64,000 bases of DNA from Metabacillus mangrovi (GCF_009711125.1 NZ_WMIB01000008.1:1-64000), one strand, 5' to 3'; shown: positions 42,591 to 52,124, counted from the stretch's first letter. Notes: generated from the letters alone by a model not told the origin. Numbers and translations: made by a program.

Positions 42591-43457
42591 ATGAAACAGC
42601 GGAGACAATCAATTACGCATGTGCCGGCAGTAGCAAAAGTGCTGGAGTATGTCTACATATTGGCAGGATCAGCCATTGTAGCAATCGCCTTTAATTTATT
42701 CCTCCTGCCAAACCGGGTGGCTTCCGGAGGTGTCAGCGGCATCAGCACCATTCTGAACGATGCGTTTGGCTTTGAGCCGGCTTATGTACAGTGGGCCTTT
42801 AATATTCCGCTGTTTATTGCAGGGGTACTCCTGCTCGGTAAACAGTTTGGATTTAAAACCTTAATTGGGACAGTGTTTTTGCCGTTTGTTGTGTTTTTGA
42901 CAAAGGATATGGAAGCGGTGACGATGGATCCCCTTCTCGGAGCACTATTTGGAGGGATCGGGGTTGGTCTCGGGCTCGGTCTGGTATTCAGGGGAAAGGC
43001 CTCTACTGGCGGAACAGATCTTGCTGCCCAGATTATACATAAATTTACGGGTCTCACATTAGGAACGTGTGTAGCCATCATTGATGGGATGATTGTTTTG
43101 GCGGCTACTTTTGCATTTGACATCGAAGGAGGCCTTTATGCACTGATCGGACTGTATGTGACAAGCAAAACCATTGATATTGTCCAGATTGGTCTTGGCA
43201 GGTCCAAGATGGCTATGGTCATTACCAGTCATGAAGAAGAAGTGAAGCAGGCGATTTTGAAAAAAATAGACCGCGGTGTTACGAAGGTATCAGCATTTGG
43301 CGGCTATACAGATTTGGAAAAGCCGATTTTAATGTGTGTGGTGGACCAGACCGAATTCACAAAACTGAAACAATTGGTCAGAGTGATTGATCCGTCTGCA
43401 TTTGTAGTCGTTATGGACGCTTCTGAGGTTCTTGGGGAGGGTTTCAAGCGGGCGTGA
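42591..43457 (+). CDS. YitT-family membrane protein (B. subtilis YvjA position)
   Basis: 288 residues from ATG 42591, behind TTGGAGGG. About five to six helices with the family signature FNLFLLPNRVASGGVSGIST and LVFRGKASTGGTDLAAQIIH; the C-terminal DUF2179 domain reads ILKKIDRGVTKVSAFGGYTD and ILMCVVDQTEFTKLKQLVRV. The place between prfB and the cytochrome gene equals B. subtilis yvjA. Transport substrate unknown. Confidence 0.88.
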   Translation: MKQRRQSITHVPAVAKVLEYVYILAGSAIVAIAFNLFLLPNRVASGGVSGISTILNDAFGFEPAYVQWAFNIPLFIAGVLLLGKQFGFKTLIGTVFLPFVVFLTKDMEAVTMDPLLGALFGGIGVGLGLGLVFRGKASTGGTDLAAQIIHKFTGLTLGTCVAIIDGMIVLAATFAFDIEGGLYALIGLYVTSKTIDIVQIGLGRSKMAMVITSHEEEVKQAILKKIDRGVTKVSAFGGYTDLEKPILMCVVDQTEFTKLKQLVRVIDPSAFVVVMDASEVLGEGFKRA

Positions 43458-43504
43458 CTAGGTTATACTATTTTTATAGAATTTAGATAAGGGGGATATC
43501 CGCT

Positions 43505-43819
43505 TTGAAAAGAAAAGCACTAGCGGTCCTGTTTACGGCATCGGCATTACTTGCCGGGTGCGGGGGAGGCGGAGATGCCCCGGCGAACCAGGGAGCTTCA
43601 GCCGGAGAACCGGAACAGCTGTTTAAGCAAAATTGTGCAAGCTGCCATGGCGTAGACCTGAAGGGAAGCTCCGGTCCGGATTTGACACGTGTCGGCGCAG
43701 AGCATGATGCTGCCGAGATTGAAAGCATTATCATCAATGGAAAAGGCAACATGCCTCCTGGCATCCTTGAAGGTGAAGAGGCGAAAAAAGTAGCCGAGTG
43801 GCTGGCAGAGAAAAAATAA
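43505..43819 (+). CDS. cccB: Cytochrome c551, lipoprotein
   Basis: 104 residues, TTG start after GGGGGATAT. Lipoprotein signal: [20 protein letters not shown], with the lipobox LAGC. Heme site CASCH near residue 45 and axial Met in GNMPPGIL. A membrane-tethered small c-type cytochrome of the outer membrane face that carries electrons to the oxidase, like B. subtilis CccB in the same place before ftsE. Confidence 0.93.
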   Translation: MKRKALAVLFTASALLAGCGGGGDAPANQGASAGEPEQLFKQNCASCHGVDLKGSSGPDLTRVGAEHDAAEIESIIINGKGNMPPGILEGEEAKKVAEWLAEKK

Positions 43820-44104
43820 GGTTCCCTACGGAATCTTTTTTTTATGGGAAAATGTCTGAAAAGCAACATGCCGAAAAAGAGAACAGACTATTTTATATAC
43901 CCATTATGCCCATCAAACATTACTGATTTTACACGAGTGAAATGAAAATGTAATAAAAATACGTCTATTCATGGCGAATGATGGTGTTATAATGAACGTT
44001 GTGAGAAAAGATTTGGTAATAGGACTATGTTTATACAATTGACAACTTCCAACAATATTCGCACTTGATATAAATAATATAAAAAACTAGTTTTGGGTGA
44101 TTGC

Positions 44105-44791
44105 ATGATTGAAATGGAAAAAGTTTATAAGACTTACCCGAACGGTGTAGTCGCAATTAACGGCATCGATGTCAAGATTAACCAGGGTGAGTTTGTTTAT
44201 GTGGTAGGGCCGAGCGGAGCAGGTAAATCGACATTCATTAAAATGATGTACCGGGAAGAAAAGCCCAGCTCGGGGAAAATTGTAATCAACGGTGTAAATC
44301 TTGCCAAGCTTAAAGAAAGCAAGGTGCCGCACCTGAGAAGAAGCATCGGGGTTGTATTCCAGGACTTTAAGCTTTTGCCGAGGTTAACAGTCTATGAGAA
44401 CGTGGCATTCGCTATGGAAGTAATCGGGGAAAACAGCCGGAATATTAAAAAACGTGTGATGGAAGTACTGGACCTTGTCCAGCTCAAACATAAGGCGAGA
44501 AGCTTTCCGGATGAACTTTCCGGGGGAGAGCAGCAGAGGATTTCGCTTGCACGTTCAATTGTGAACAATCCGGGAGTAGTAATTGCGGATGAGCCGACCG
44601 GAAATCTTGATCCGGATACATCATGGGAAATCATGAATGTGTTTGAAGAGATCAACAACCGCGGCACAACCGTTGTCATGGCTACTCATAACAGAGAGAT
44701 TGTCAACACGATGAAGAAGCGGGTCATCGCAGTCGAAGATGGAAAGATTGTGCGTGACGAGGCCAGAGGGGAGTACGGTTTGTATGAATAA
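44105..44791 (+). CDS. ftsE: Cell division ABC transporter ATPase
   Basis: 228 residues from ATG 44105. Walker A GPSGAGKS, signature LSGGEQQRISLARS, Walker B VVIADEPTGNLDPDTS and the H-loop ATHNRE are intact. FtsE with FtsX activates a peptidoglycan hydrolase (CwlO in B. subtilis) for elongation and controls sporulation entry. The stop overlaps the ftsX start by eight bases. Confidence 0.96.
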   Translation: MIEMEKVYKTYPNGVVAINGIDVKINQGEFVYVVGPSGAGKSTFIKMMYREEKPSSGKIVINGVNLAKLKESKVPHLRRSIGVVFQDFKLLPRLTVYENVAFAMEVIGENSRNIKKRVMEVLDLVQLKHKARSFPDELSGGEQQRISLARSIVNNPGVVIADEPTGNLDPDTSWEIMNVFEEINNRGTTVVMATHNREIVNTMKKRVIAVEDGKIVRDEARGEYGLYE

Positions 44792-45671
44792 CTTTGGCCG
44801 TCATATCCGCGAAAGCCTTAAGTCACTGGGCAGAAATGCCTGGATGTCCTTCGCATCAGTAAGCGCGGTAGCTGTTACACTCGTCCTTGTCGGAACGTTT
44901 CTCGTGATCATGATGAACCTTAACCACTTTGCAGACAACATAGAAAATGATGTAGTCATTAAGGTTCTGGTTGATGAAACAGCAAGTCAGGAAGAACAGG
45001 CGAAGCTTGAGCAGGATATTAAAGGAATCAGCGGCATTGCCAGTACAGAGTTCTCTTCGAAGGAAGACGAATTAGAGAAAATGCAGCAGAACTTCGGGGA
45101 AGAGGGGGAAGCCCTCGAACTGAAGGATCAGGGGAATCCTCTGAGAGATGTGTTTGTTGTAAGGGCAAAAGAGCCGCAGGACACCGCTAAAATCGCTGCT
45201 CAGATCGAAGAGTTTGATAGTGCATACAAAGTCAATTATGGAAAAGAAGAAGTGAAAAAGCTGTTCAGCGGTTTAAACATCGCGAGAAACATAGGAATCG
45301 GCCTGATCATCGGATTGATTTTTACGGCAATGTTCCTGATTTCCAATACGATCAAAATTACGATTTTTGCCCGCAGGCATGAGATTGAGATTATGAAGCT
45401 CGTAGGGGCCACCAACTGGTTTATCAGATGGCCGTTTTTCCTGGAAGGGCTCATGCTAGGAGTGTTCGGGGCCTTCGTTCCTATTATCATCTTAATCTTT
45501 GGATACAACAGCCTGTATACATGGGCTGCGCCTCAGGTGGCAGATTCTTATGCTGAACTGCTCCCGTTCAATCCGTTTGTATGGCAGGTTTCTATAATCC
45601 TTCTTCTGATCGGTGCACTGATCGGAGTATGGGGAAGCCTGATGTCCGTTAGAAAATTCTTGAGAGTCTAG
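44784..45671 (+). CDS. ftsX: Cell division protein FtsX
   Basis: 295 residues starting in ftsE. N-terminal RHIRESLKSLGRNAWMSFAS, helix VAVTLVLVGTFLVIMM, an external domain of ~130 residues, then three helices ending SVRKFLRV. The C-terminal motif FARRHEIEIMKLVGATNWFI is typical. It couples FtsE ATP hydrolysis to the outer hydrolase, plausibly the M23 protein encoded next. Confidence 0.96.
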   Translation: MNNFGRHIRESLKSLGRNAWMSFASVSAVAVTLVLVGTFLVIMMNLNHFADNIENDVVIKVLVDETASQEEQAKLEQDIKGISGIASTEFSSKEDELEKMQQNFGEEGEALELKDQGNPLRDVFVVRAKEPQDTAKIAAQIEEFDSAYKVNYGKEEVKKLFSGLNIARNIGIGLIIGLIFTAMFLISNTIKITIFARRHEIEIMKLVGATNWFIRWPFFLEGLMLGVFGAFVPIIILIFGYNSLYTWAAPQVADSYAELLPFNPFVWQVSIILLLIGALIGVWGSLMSVRKFLRV

Positions 45672-45757
45672 TGTATAAGGCGCAAAGGGACAGGCCGGAT
45701 GAGAGCCGGCCTGCAGGGCCTTACATAGAAAGAGAAGAATCAGGGGAGGAAAACAAA

Positions 45758-47104
45758 TTGAAAAGAAAGCTTTTAACATTTGGGGTCGCAGCGGTAATCA
45801 GTGTTAACGGTGTGCTTATCCCGTTGACCGGCAATCAGGCCTCGGCTGAAACATTAGAAGAGAAGCAGCGCAGCATCCAGGAGCAGAAGTCCGGTGTTCA
45901 GAATGACCTGACAGGCAAGCAGAAGCAGATTGAAGAGCTTACCAAAAAACAGGATGAACTGAACAGCGAAATTAAGAGACTGGATTCAGACATTTCTGCA
46001 GCAAATGCAAAGATCCGTGAAAAACAGGATGAAATCAGCGCGGCAAAAAAAGACATTGAAAACCTGAAAAAAGAAATTAAGACCGTTAAAGAGAGAATAA
46101 AAGAACGGAATGAAATTGTAAGAGACCGTGCGCGTGCCCTTCAGGAAAGCGGCGGAATGGGGAGCTATTTAGATGTGCTTCTTGGTGCTCAGGACTTTGG
46201 TGACTTTATTTCAAGAATCGGCGCTGTTTCCACAATCATTGGAGCAGATAAAGATATTCTAAAGGCACACGATGATGATAAAAAGCTGCTTGAGCAAAAA
46301 GAAGCGGAACTAAATCAAACCCTTCAGGGACTTCAGAGTTCATTGACAGAACTTGAATCCATTAAAGAGGGACTGAACAAGAAATCAGCAGAGAAAAACG
46401 CAGTGATGCAGCAGGTGATGCAGCAGAACAAGGATGCTGAAGCAGAAATGTTCAAGCTTGAGGACGAGGCAGCGTTCCTTAAAGAACAGGAAGCAGCTGT
46501 TCAGCAGGAAATGGTTCGTGCCAAAGAAGAAGAAGAGAAGCGCAAGCGTGAAGCGGCCGAAGCAGCTGCCCGTGCTGCAGAGCAGAAAGAGAAGCAAAAA
46601 GCAGAGGAAGCGCGCCAAAGCACTCCTCCGGCGAGCAGCTCTTCATCAGGCAGCGGCACTACAGCTACACCAGCGCCAGCACCTGCTCCAACCGGAAATG
46701 CAATCTTTATCTGGCCGGCTTCTGGAAGACATTCCTCTGAGTTTGGAATGCGGACGCATCCAATCACAGGCCAGCAAAAGCTGCATGGCGGCATAGACAT
46801 TGCGAATGGGAACGTACCGGTTCACGCTGCAGCTTCCGGACGAGTTGTGCGTGCAGGCGTAGCAAGCGGCTGGGGTAATGTAGTATTTATTACACACGTA
46901 ATCAATGGTAAAACCTACACGACAATCTATGGCCACCTTGATTCTATAAACGTATCAAGCGGACAGACTGTTTCACAGGGTCAGCAAATCGGAATCATGG
47001 GTACAACCGGAGCATCTACCGGCATACATCTTCACTTTGAAGTTCATCCTGGTGGATACTCAGGAAAAGGCAGTGCCGACAACCCTAGAAAATACCTTCC
47101 ATAA
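45758..47104 (+). CDS. EnvC-like M23 peptidoglycan hydrolase with coiled coil
   Basis: 448 residues from a TTG behind GGGGAGGA. Signal peptide (KRKLLTFGVAAVISVNGVLI, cleavage near ASA-E). Residues ~30-260 form long coiled coils (KQKQIEELTKKQDELNSEIK) and contain ESGGMGSYLDVLLGAQDFGD, shared with CwlO-type proteins. An Ala/Glu and Ser/Pro linker leads to the M23 domain: FGMRTHPITGQQKLHGGIDI, TIYGHLDSI and HLHFEVH hold the zinc ligands. Its place 86 bp behind ftsX suggests it is the hydrolase FtsEX activates. CwlO has NlpC/P60 instead, so this is an analogous partner. Confidence 0.9.
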   Translation: MKRKLLTFGVAAVISVNGVLIPLTGNQASAETLEEKQRSIQEQKSGVQNDLTGKQKQIEELTKKQDELNSEIKRLDSDISAANAKIREKQDEISAAKKDIENLKKEIKTVKERIKERNEIVRDRARALQESGGMGSYLDVLLGAQDFGDFISRIGAVSTIIGADKDILKAHDDDKKLLEQKEAELNQTLQGLQSSLTELESIKEGLNKKSAEKNAVMQQVMQQNKDAEAEMFKLEDEAAFLKEQEAAVQQEMVRAKEEEEKRKREAAEAAARAAEQKEKQKAEEARQSTPPASSSSSGSGTTATPAPAPAPTGNAIFIWPASGRHSSEFGMRTHPITGQQKLHGGIDIANGNVPVHAAASGRVVRAGVASGWGNVVFITHVINGKTYTTIYGHLDSINVSSGQTVSQGQQIGIMGTTGASTGIHLHFEVHPGGYSGKGSADNPRKYLP

Positions 47105-47113
47105 TAAGAAACG

Positions 47114-47144
47114 GGCAGCCCTGAAGCGGGGCTGCCTTTTTTAC
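47114..47144 (+). terminator. Terminator of the ftsEX-M23 unit
   Basis: GGGCAGCCC and GGGGCTGCC form a stem followed by six Ts. Confidence 0.9.
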
Positions 47145-47263
47145 CGTTTTACACATTCCCAGTTATTACATGTTTTGTACAAGCCCGGCATATACTACTG
47201 TTAGCCATGAATTTCAAACGGCAATCAATCGTTTGTTTAAGGGCAGACAGAAGGAGGAGCTTG

Positions 47264-48733
47264 ATGAACCAAAAGATAACGGCCCTTATGCTTGCCGGAG
47301 CCATGATGGCTGGAGCGCTCAGCATGTATGCCGGGATGGAATGGGCGGTCTCGGAGCAGCAACCCGGGATTTCTGCCGTGAGCAAGATGGAGGCGCAGGA
47401 GGCATCATCTGTCCCCGCTTCTTCAGAATCTGCAGAAGCCGCTAAGGGAATGGATAAAGTAAAAAAAGCCTATGAATTAATTTCAAAGAAATACGTGGAA
47501 AAAGTTGATCAGGAAGAGCTCATGGAAGGAGCCATTGAAGGCATGCTCGCCAAGCTCGAGGATCCTTATTCCGTTTATATGGATGAAGAAACCGCCCGAC
47601 AGTTTTCAGATTCTCTGGATTCCTCATTTGAAGGCATCGGTGCAGAGGTAGGGAAAAGAGATGAGCGGATCATTATCGTTTCCCCCTTCAAAGGGTCGCC
47701 AGCCTCAAAAGCAGGCCTTCAGCCGAATGATGAAATCATCCGAATTGACGGCACTTCCATTAAAGGACTGGACTTAAATGAAACCGTACTGAAAATTCGC
47801 GGTAAGCGAGGGACGAACGTTATTATTGAAGTGGCCCGTCCCGGAACACGCGGAACCCTCACTTTTTCCGTAAAACGGGATACGATCCCGGTTCAGACTG
47901 TTTTCAGCGAAATCAAGAAGTATGGGACTAAGAAAATCGGCTACATTGAAATCACTTCTTTTGCAGAAAAAACAGCGGAGGATTTTAAAAAGAGCCTGAC
48001 AGATCTTGAAAAGCAGGGAATTCAAGGGCTTGTTCTGGATGTGAGAGGGAATCCCGGCGGCTATTTGCAAAGTGTGGAAGAGATCTTAAAGCAGTTTGTC
48101 ACGAAACAGCATCCTTATATTCAAATCGCTGAAAGAAGCGGGGAGAAAACCGAGTATTTCTCAACATTAAAAAAGGAGAAATCCTATCCTGTCAGTGTTC
48201 TGATTGATAAGGGCAGCGCTTCAGCATCGGAGATCCTTGCAGGTGCGCTAAAGGAAGCGAATCACTATCCAATCGTTGGAGAGACTTCATTCGGAAAAGG
48301 AACAGTTCAGCAGGCAGTACCAATGGGTGACGGCAGCAATATTAAGCTCACGCTGTATAAGTGGCTGACGCCTAATGGGAACTGGATACACAAAAAAGGG
48401 GTAACGCCAACCCTTGAGGTCAGGCAGCCTGAATATTATTATGCAGCCCCTATCCAGTCAGATGAGACCCTTTCTCCTGATACAAATGGGGAGCAGGTCA
48501 AAGCGGCACAGGAGCTTCTAAAGGCCATAGGCTATGATCCGGGAAGGACCGACGGATATTATAATGCCTCCACGAAAGCGGCGGTCAAAGCATTTCAGCA
48601 AAAGAACGAGTTAGCCCCTTCCGGAATCATGGATGGGAAAACCATATCTAAAATTAATGAGCTGGCTGCAGAAAAAAGATTCAGCAAAGAAGAAGACCGA
48701 CAGCTTCAAGCTGCGATAAAAGTTTTGTTTTAA
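47264..48733 (+). CDS. ctpB: C-terminal processing protease (S41)
   Basis: 489 residues from ATG 47264 behind AAGGAGGAG. Signal/anchor helix, PDZ domain ~110-190 (GIGAEVGKRDERIIIVSPFK; GLQPNDEIIRIDG), S41 protease core with catalytic Ser in KGSASASEILAGAL and Lys in FGKGTVQQ, and a C-terminal peptidoglycan-binding domain ~400-460 (LKAIGYDPGRTDGYYNASTK). CtpB of B. subtilis cleaves SpoIVFA in the intermembrane space to release sigma-K; the locus after ftsX is conserved. Confidence 0.93.
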   Translation: MNQKITALMLAGAMMAGALSMYAGMEWAVSEQQPGISAVSKMEAQEASSVPASSESAEAAKGMDKVKKAYELISKKYVEKVDQEELMEGAIEGMLAKLEDPYSVYMDEETARQFSDSLDSSFEGIGAEVGKRDERIIIVSPFKGSPASKAGLQPNDEIIRIDGTSIKGLDLNETVLKIRGKRGTNVIIEVARPGTRGTLTFSVKRDTIPVQTVFSEIKKYGTKKIGYIEITSFAEKTAEDFKKSLTDLEKQGIQGLVLDVRGNPGGYLQSVEEILKQFVTKQHPYIQIAERSGEKTEYFSTLKKEKSYPVSVLIDKGSASASEILAGALKEANHYPIVGETSFGKGTVQQAVPMGDGSNIKLTLYKWLTPNGNWIHKKGVTPTLEVRQPEYYYAAPIQSDETLSPDTNGEQVKAAQELLKAIGYDPGRTDGYYNASTKAAVKAFQQKNELAPSGIMDGKTISKINELAAEKRFSKEEDRQLQAAIKVLF

Positions 48734-48764
48734 GGACCAATTATATGATTATGCTGCAAATAAG

Positions 48765-48806
48765 AACCTCCGCTGCCGGGAATGACTGGCTGCGGAGGTT
48801 TTATTT
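48765..48806 (+). terminator. ctpB terminator
   Basis: AACCTCCGC and GCGGAGGTT pair with a GC-rich inner stem and are followed by TTATTTT. Confidence 0.85.
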
Positions 48807-49151
48807 TCGTTTAAAAACGGATAGGAATTGAAGACTATTTACTAAGTCTTAATACTTCGGCGATCTAGAAGGATTTATAATAAAAGAAGAAACGGTATGA
48901 TACAGTCCGAGGTTTCTTAAGACCTGCAATTGATGTAAAAACCGTAAAAAATGTCATACTTCAGAAACATAATTCCTTTTAATCGCTTTTATAATCCAAA
49001 ATTTCCTAGTTACATATGCCTTCTTCCTGTTTTCTGGGGGGGAATCACATAAAAAATGAATCTTTAGGAAGTTGCTGTTAGTTCCTATTGTATTTACTAT
49101 TAAGAGAGACACTGTTCTACAACACACTTTATATTGGGGGTTAACAAACAA
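48807..49151. other. Intergenic region upstream of swrA
   Basis: A/T-rich, no gene. Presumably it carries the swrA promoters; I see no clear sigma-D pattern. A GGGGG stretch near 49135 is the nearest ribosome binding signal. Confidence 0.4.
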
Positions 49152-49502
49152 TTGAAAAGGGCTAGTGTGATGAGAGAACAAATATACCGCAAGCTGATGG
49201 GAGAGTTAAAAAGCCAGCTTCAGCCATCGCTTGTATCAAATGCAAAGACATCGAAGTATCTGCACCTGTTTTGCATGTATCTGGCGAATTATACGGAAAT
49301 AAAGGATAGGGGAGCGATCAGCGAGGAAATCATCCAGGAGTATTTTTCCTATTTGACCTCGAACTATAAAAGGCTGTCGCTCGGTCTCAGTGACATTAAG
49401 CGTTCCATGCAGCTGCTTGAGGAAACACTTCACATTAAAATTGACGCTCCGCTACTGGACTTTTCTTTATCAAATTCTTCTTTATGGGGAAATCTTAAAT
49501 AA
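49152..49502 (+). CDS. swrA: Swarming motility protein SwrA
   Basis: 116 residues from a TTG (MKRASVMREQIYRKL), nearly the length of B. subtilis SwrA. Shared features: KYLHLFCMYLANYT, YFSYLTSNYKRLSLGLSDIK, RSMQLLEETLHI and the end DFSLSNSSLWGN. SwrA acts with DegU at the fla/che promoter to raise flagellar number. The homopolymer that phase-shifts swrA in B. subtilis laboratory strains is not present here; the frame is intact, so swarming competence is expected. Confidence 0.92.
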   Translation: MKRASVMREQIYRKLMGELKSQLQPSLVSNAKTSKYLHLFCMYLANYTEIKDRGAISEEIIQEYFSYLTSNYKRLSLGLSDIKRSMQLLEETLHIKIDAPLLDFSLSNSSLWGNLK

Positions 49503-49626
49503 TCAATCCAAAACCGGCAAAGCTCCATATTCATTCTTTCTGACTTTTGATAGAATGGAGAAAAGCAAATGAACGGATCCGACTGGACAAACAGTTCAGT
49601 CTTTCCGGCCGGGATGGTGAAAAGAT

Positions 49627-50799
49627 TTGGCCTGGATACAGGAGCTACTCGAGGGCGTGCTGCGTTTTTTTATGCATCCTCTCGTTTATTATTTTGTTCT
49701 TTATTCTTTGTGTATCGGTTTTATCCGGATTAAAAAAGAGAGGGAATCCTTCTATACGAAGACAGAACCTTTATATGAAGAGGTCTGGTTTACTTATTTA
49801 AAAGGATTGCCTGCTGGATTGGCTGTATCAGCACCAGTTATTGCTGCCGGCATATCCATTCCGTTCGAAGCGCTTATTCTAATCGCTGCTTCAACCTTCC
49901 TTCTCAGTCTTGCGTTTTCCCTGCAGCTGCTGTCCGCGGCTTTCACAATTGGGACTGCAATGCTTGGGGCCTATGTCATTCCACTTTTAGCAAAAGAAGG
50001 GCCGTTTGCAGATTGGAATCAGCCCGATCCGGCAGCCTTTGCTGTATTGATTGGATTGCTGCTGGCCGCGGAAGGGATCCTTATCTATAAAACTGGACAC
50101 CATCGGACTTCTCCTTCTATTATAAAAAGCAGCAGGGGTTTGCCAATCGGCAGACACACCGCTCGCAGATTATGGATGCTTCCGGTTGTGTTATTTGTTC
50201 CGGGCGGTACACTTGCTTCCGTTTTCAGCTGGTGGCCGGTATTTGAAATGAACGGGCAAAGCTTTTCCCTATTCATTATTCCTTTCTTCGTCGGCTTCAG
50301 CCAGTCGGTTCAAGGTTCATTGCCAAAGGCCAGCATCCAGGCATCCGGAAAAAGAATCGTATGGCTTGCCTGCATCGTCTTACTGCTTGGTGCAGCTGGT
50401 CTATGGTGGACGCCTCTATCCTATTTTTCTGCAGCAGCTGCCGCTGCCGGCAGAATCTTTTTGCTGATCAGGCAAAAAAGAAACGATCGTTCAGCTGCGT
50501 ACTTTTTTTCTAAGAAGGACACAGGACTGATTGTGCTCGGTTTGCTGCCGAATTCACCTTCTGAAAAAATGGGGATTCAGGTAGGAGAGACGATATCAAA
50601 GGTAAATGGAACGTCCGTAAAGACAACAGAAGAATTTTACAAGGCCCTGCAGAAAAACCGGGCTTTGTGCAAGCTTGAAATATATGGACATAACGGAGAA
50701 ATCCGTTATGTCCAGCGGGCTACCTATGAAGGTGATCACCATGAACTTGGCCTGCTTTTCGTGGAGCAGCCAAAGAAAAAAGGGATCAGGGCAGGGTAA
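49627..50799 (+). CDS. minJ: Division-site selection protein MinJ
   Basis: 390 residues, TTG start behind GGTGA. About seven to eight membrane helices (PLVYYFVLYSLCIGFIRIKK early; LIVLGLLPNSPSEKMGIQVG starts the PDZ). The C-terminal PDZ domain (~295-385: PSEKMGIQVGETISKVNGTS) is typical. MinJ links DivIVA to MinCD at the septum and poles and also affects swarming. Synteny after swrA matches B. subtilis. Confidence 0.92.
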   Translation: MAWIQELLEGVLRFFMHPLVYYFVLYSLCIGFIRIKKERESFYTKTEPLYEEVWFTYLKGLPAGLAVSAPVIAAGISIPFEALILIAASTFLLSLAFSLQLLSAAFTIGTAMLGAYVIPLLAKEGPFADWNQPDPAAFAVLIGLLLAAEGILIYKTGHHRTSPSIIKSSRGLPIGRHTARRLWMLPVVLFVPGGTLASVFSWWPVFEMNGQSFSLFIIPFFVGFSQSVQGSLPKASIQASGKRIVWLACIVLLLGAAGLWWTPLSYFSAAAAAAGRIFLLIRQKRNDRSAAYFFSKKDTGLIVLGLLPNSPSEKMGIQVGETISKVNGTSVKTTEEFYKALQKNRALCKLEIYGHNGEIRYVQRATYEGDHHELGLLFVEQPKKKGIRAG

Positions 50800-50833
50800 T
50801 GAAAGGACACTGAAGCGGTCCTTTCATTTTTTT
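50800..50833 (+). terminator. minJ terminator
   Basis: TGAAAGGAC and GTCCTTTCA are a perfect stem followed by seven Ts. Confidence 0.92.
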
Positions 50834-50880
50834 CGACTGGGCTGCTAAAATCTATTTTGAAATGAAAGCAGGAGAAGACA

Positions 50881-51432
50881 ATGAGTATTGCCGTAATCCA
50901 TGGAGGCACAAGGGCAGAGGGGAATACCGAGCATCTGACAATGCGTGCGATGAAGGATTTGAATGTGGAGAATATCTATTTAAAAGATGCCCGCATCAAA
51001 CCGATTGAGGATATGCGCCATGCACCTGAGGGCTTTCAGGATGCAGGAGATGACTACCACGCAATCATCAGCAAGGTGCTGCAGCATGATGTCCTGGTTT
51101 TCTCAACTCCAATCTACTGGTACAGTATGTCAGGAACGATGAAGAACTTTATTGACCGGTGGTCCCAGTCTATGAGAGATCCAAAGATCGGGAATTTCAA
51201 AGAGCAGATGTCACGAAAGAAAGCCTATGTAATCGCTGTGGGGGGAGATCAGCCTTCGATCAAAGGGCTTCCGATGATCCAGCAATTTGTTCATATTTTT
51301 GGCTTTATGGGCACCTCGTTTGAAGGGTATATAATTGGAGAAGCGAACCAGCCCGGGGAGATCGAGCAAGATCAGGAAGCTGTTTTTGCTGCAGATCGGT
51401 TGAATGAAAAGTTAAAGAACGAAACGGTCTAA
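50881..51432 (+). CDS. NAD(P)H-dependent flavodoxin-like oxidoreductase (YwqN-like)
   Basis: 183 residues. FMN site HGGTRAEGNTEHLT at the N-terminus, then VFSTPIYWYSMSGTMKNFID and DRWSQSM, the NADPH-dependent FMN reductase pattern. GCAGGAG precedes the ATG. Soluble quinone or nitro-type reductase, physiological substrate unknown. Single-gene unit with its own terminator. Confidence 0.87.
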   Translation: MSIAVIHGGTRAEGNTEHLTMRAMKDLNVENIYLKDARIKPIEDMRHAPEGFQDAGDDYHAIISKVLQHDVLVFSTPIYWYSMSGTMKNFIDRWSQSMRDPKIGNFKEQMSRKKAYVIAVGGDQPSIKGLPMIQQFVHIFGFMGTSFEGYIIGEANQPGEIEQDQEAVFAADRLNEKLKNETV

Positions 51433-51440
51433 GGAAAGTA

Positions 51441-51476
51441 AAATCCGGGACGCTCCCAGAGCATTCCGGATTTTTT
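51441..51476 (+). terminator. Terminator between convergent genes
   Basis: AAATCCGG and CCGGATTT pair over a 17-base loop, then Ts. It lies between the reductase and the TetR gene and may work both ways. Confidence 0.8.
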
Positions 51477-51489
51477 GCTGCTTGGTTTT

Positions 51490-52035
51490 CTACTTGCTTA
51501 ATAGACGGACACCTTGTAAAGCCTTTTCTATTTCTGCATCTTTTCCAAGGGCATCCAGCAGAACCATTCCCTCCACGGCAGCCAGGGCGAATGCCGCGAG
51601 CTGTTCGATATCTTCCTCTTGTTCCGCATAAATCGCTCGTTTGAAAAACGCATACAGACCATCACAAATTTTCCTTGCAATAGAATAATACGGTTCTTCC
51701 TTTTTGGAAGCAATACCGATAAAACCGAGCCAAAGCTGAAGGTAGGGCCTGATCAGAGGATCCTTGACCGTTTTAGACAGAAAAGGAACGAGCTCATTAA
51801 AGGGCATCCTTTCGGTACGGGAGCTTTCAATAATCGAGATCAGTTCATCTGATAAAAAGGTAAGTACCTCTGAAAGAAGCTCATCTTTATCCTTAAAATA
51901 GTGCAGCAGCATTCGATCACTTGTATTTGCTGCGCGTGCAAGATTTCTTAAGCTGGCAGACTGAAGACCATTTTCCAAGATGTAATTAGCAAGCTCTTTC
52001 GTAATCATCTGTTTTTTAATGTCGCTCTTTTTCAT
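51490..52035 (-). CDS. TetR-family repressor
   Basis: 181 residues. N-terminal helix-turn-helix (NGLQSASLRNLARAANTSDR, MLLHYFKDKDELLSEV) and a helical ligand domain. It is divergent from the DUF5367-type gene with two operator palindromes between them, so it probably represses both. The ligand is unknown. Confidence 0.9.
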   Translation of the reverse strand: MKKSDIKKQMITKELANYILENGLQSASLRNLARAANTSDRMLLHYFKDKDELLSEVLTFLSDELISIIESSRTERMPFNELVPFLSKTVKDPLIRPYLQLWLGFIGIASKKEEPYYSIARKICDGLYAFFKRAIYAEQEEDIEQLAAFALAAVEGMVLLDALGKDAEIEKALQGVRLLSK

Positions 52036-52058
52036 AGAAATTCCTCATTGCTTTTTTT

Positions 52059-52101
52059 ATGTAGTATATGCTACATTTTATTTATGTAGCAAACGCTACA
52101 T
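52059..52101. promoter_or_regulatory. Twin TetR operators
   Basis: ATGTAGTATATGCTACAT (52059-52076) and ATGTAGCAAACGCTACAT (52084-52101) share ATGTAG/CTACAT arms with centres 25 bp apart, between the divergent regulator and membrane-protein genes. Confidence 0.85.
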
Positions 52102-52124
52102 AAATGGTAAATGGAGGATGACAC

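Noticed and set aside
44039-44075. TTGACA with TATAAAT as an ftsE promoter
   Set aside because: Spacing is about 24 bases, too long for sigma-A; a TATAAT at 43988 lacks a convincing -35.
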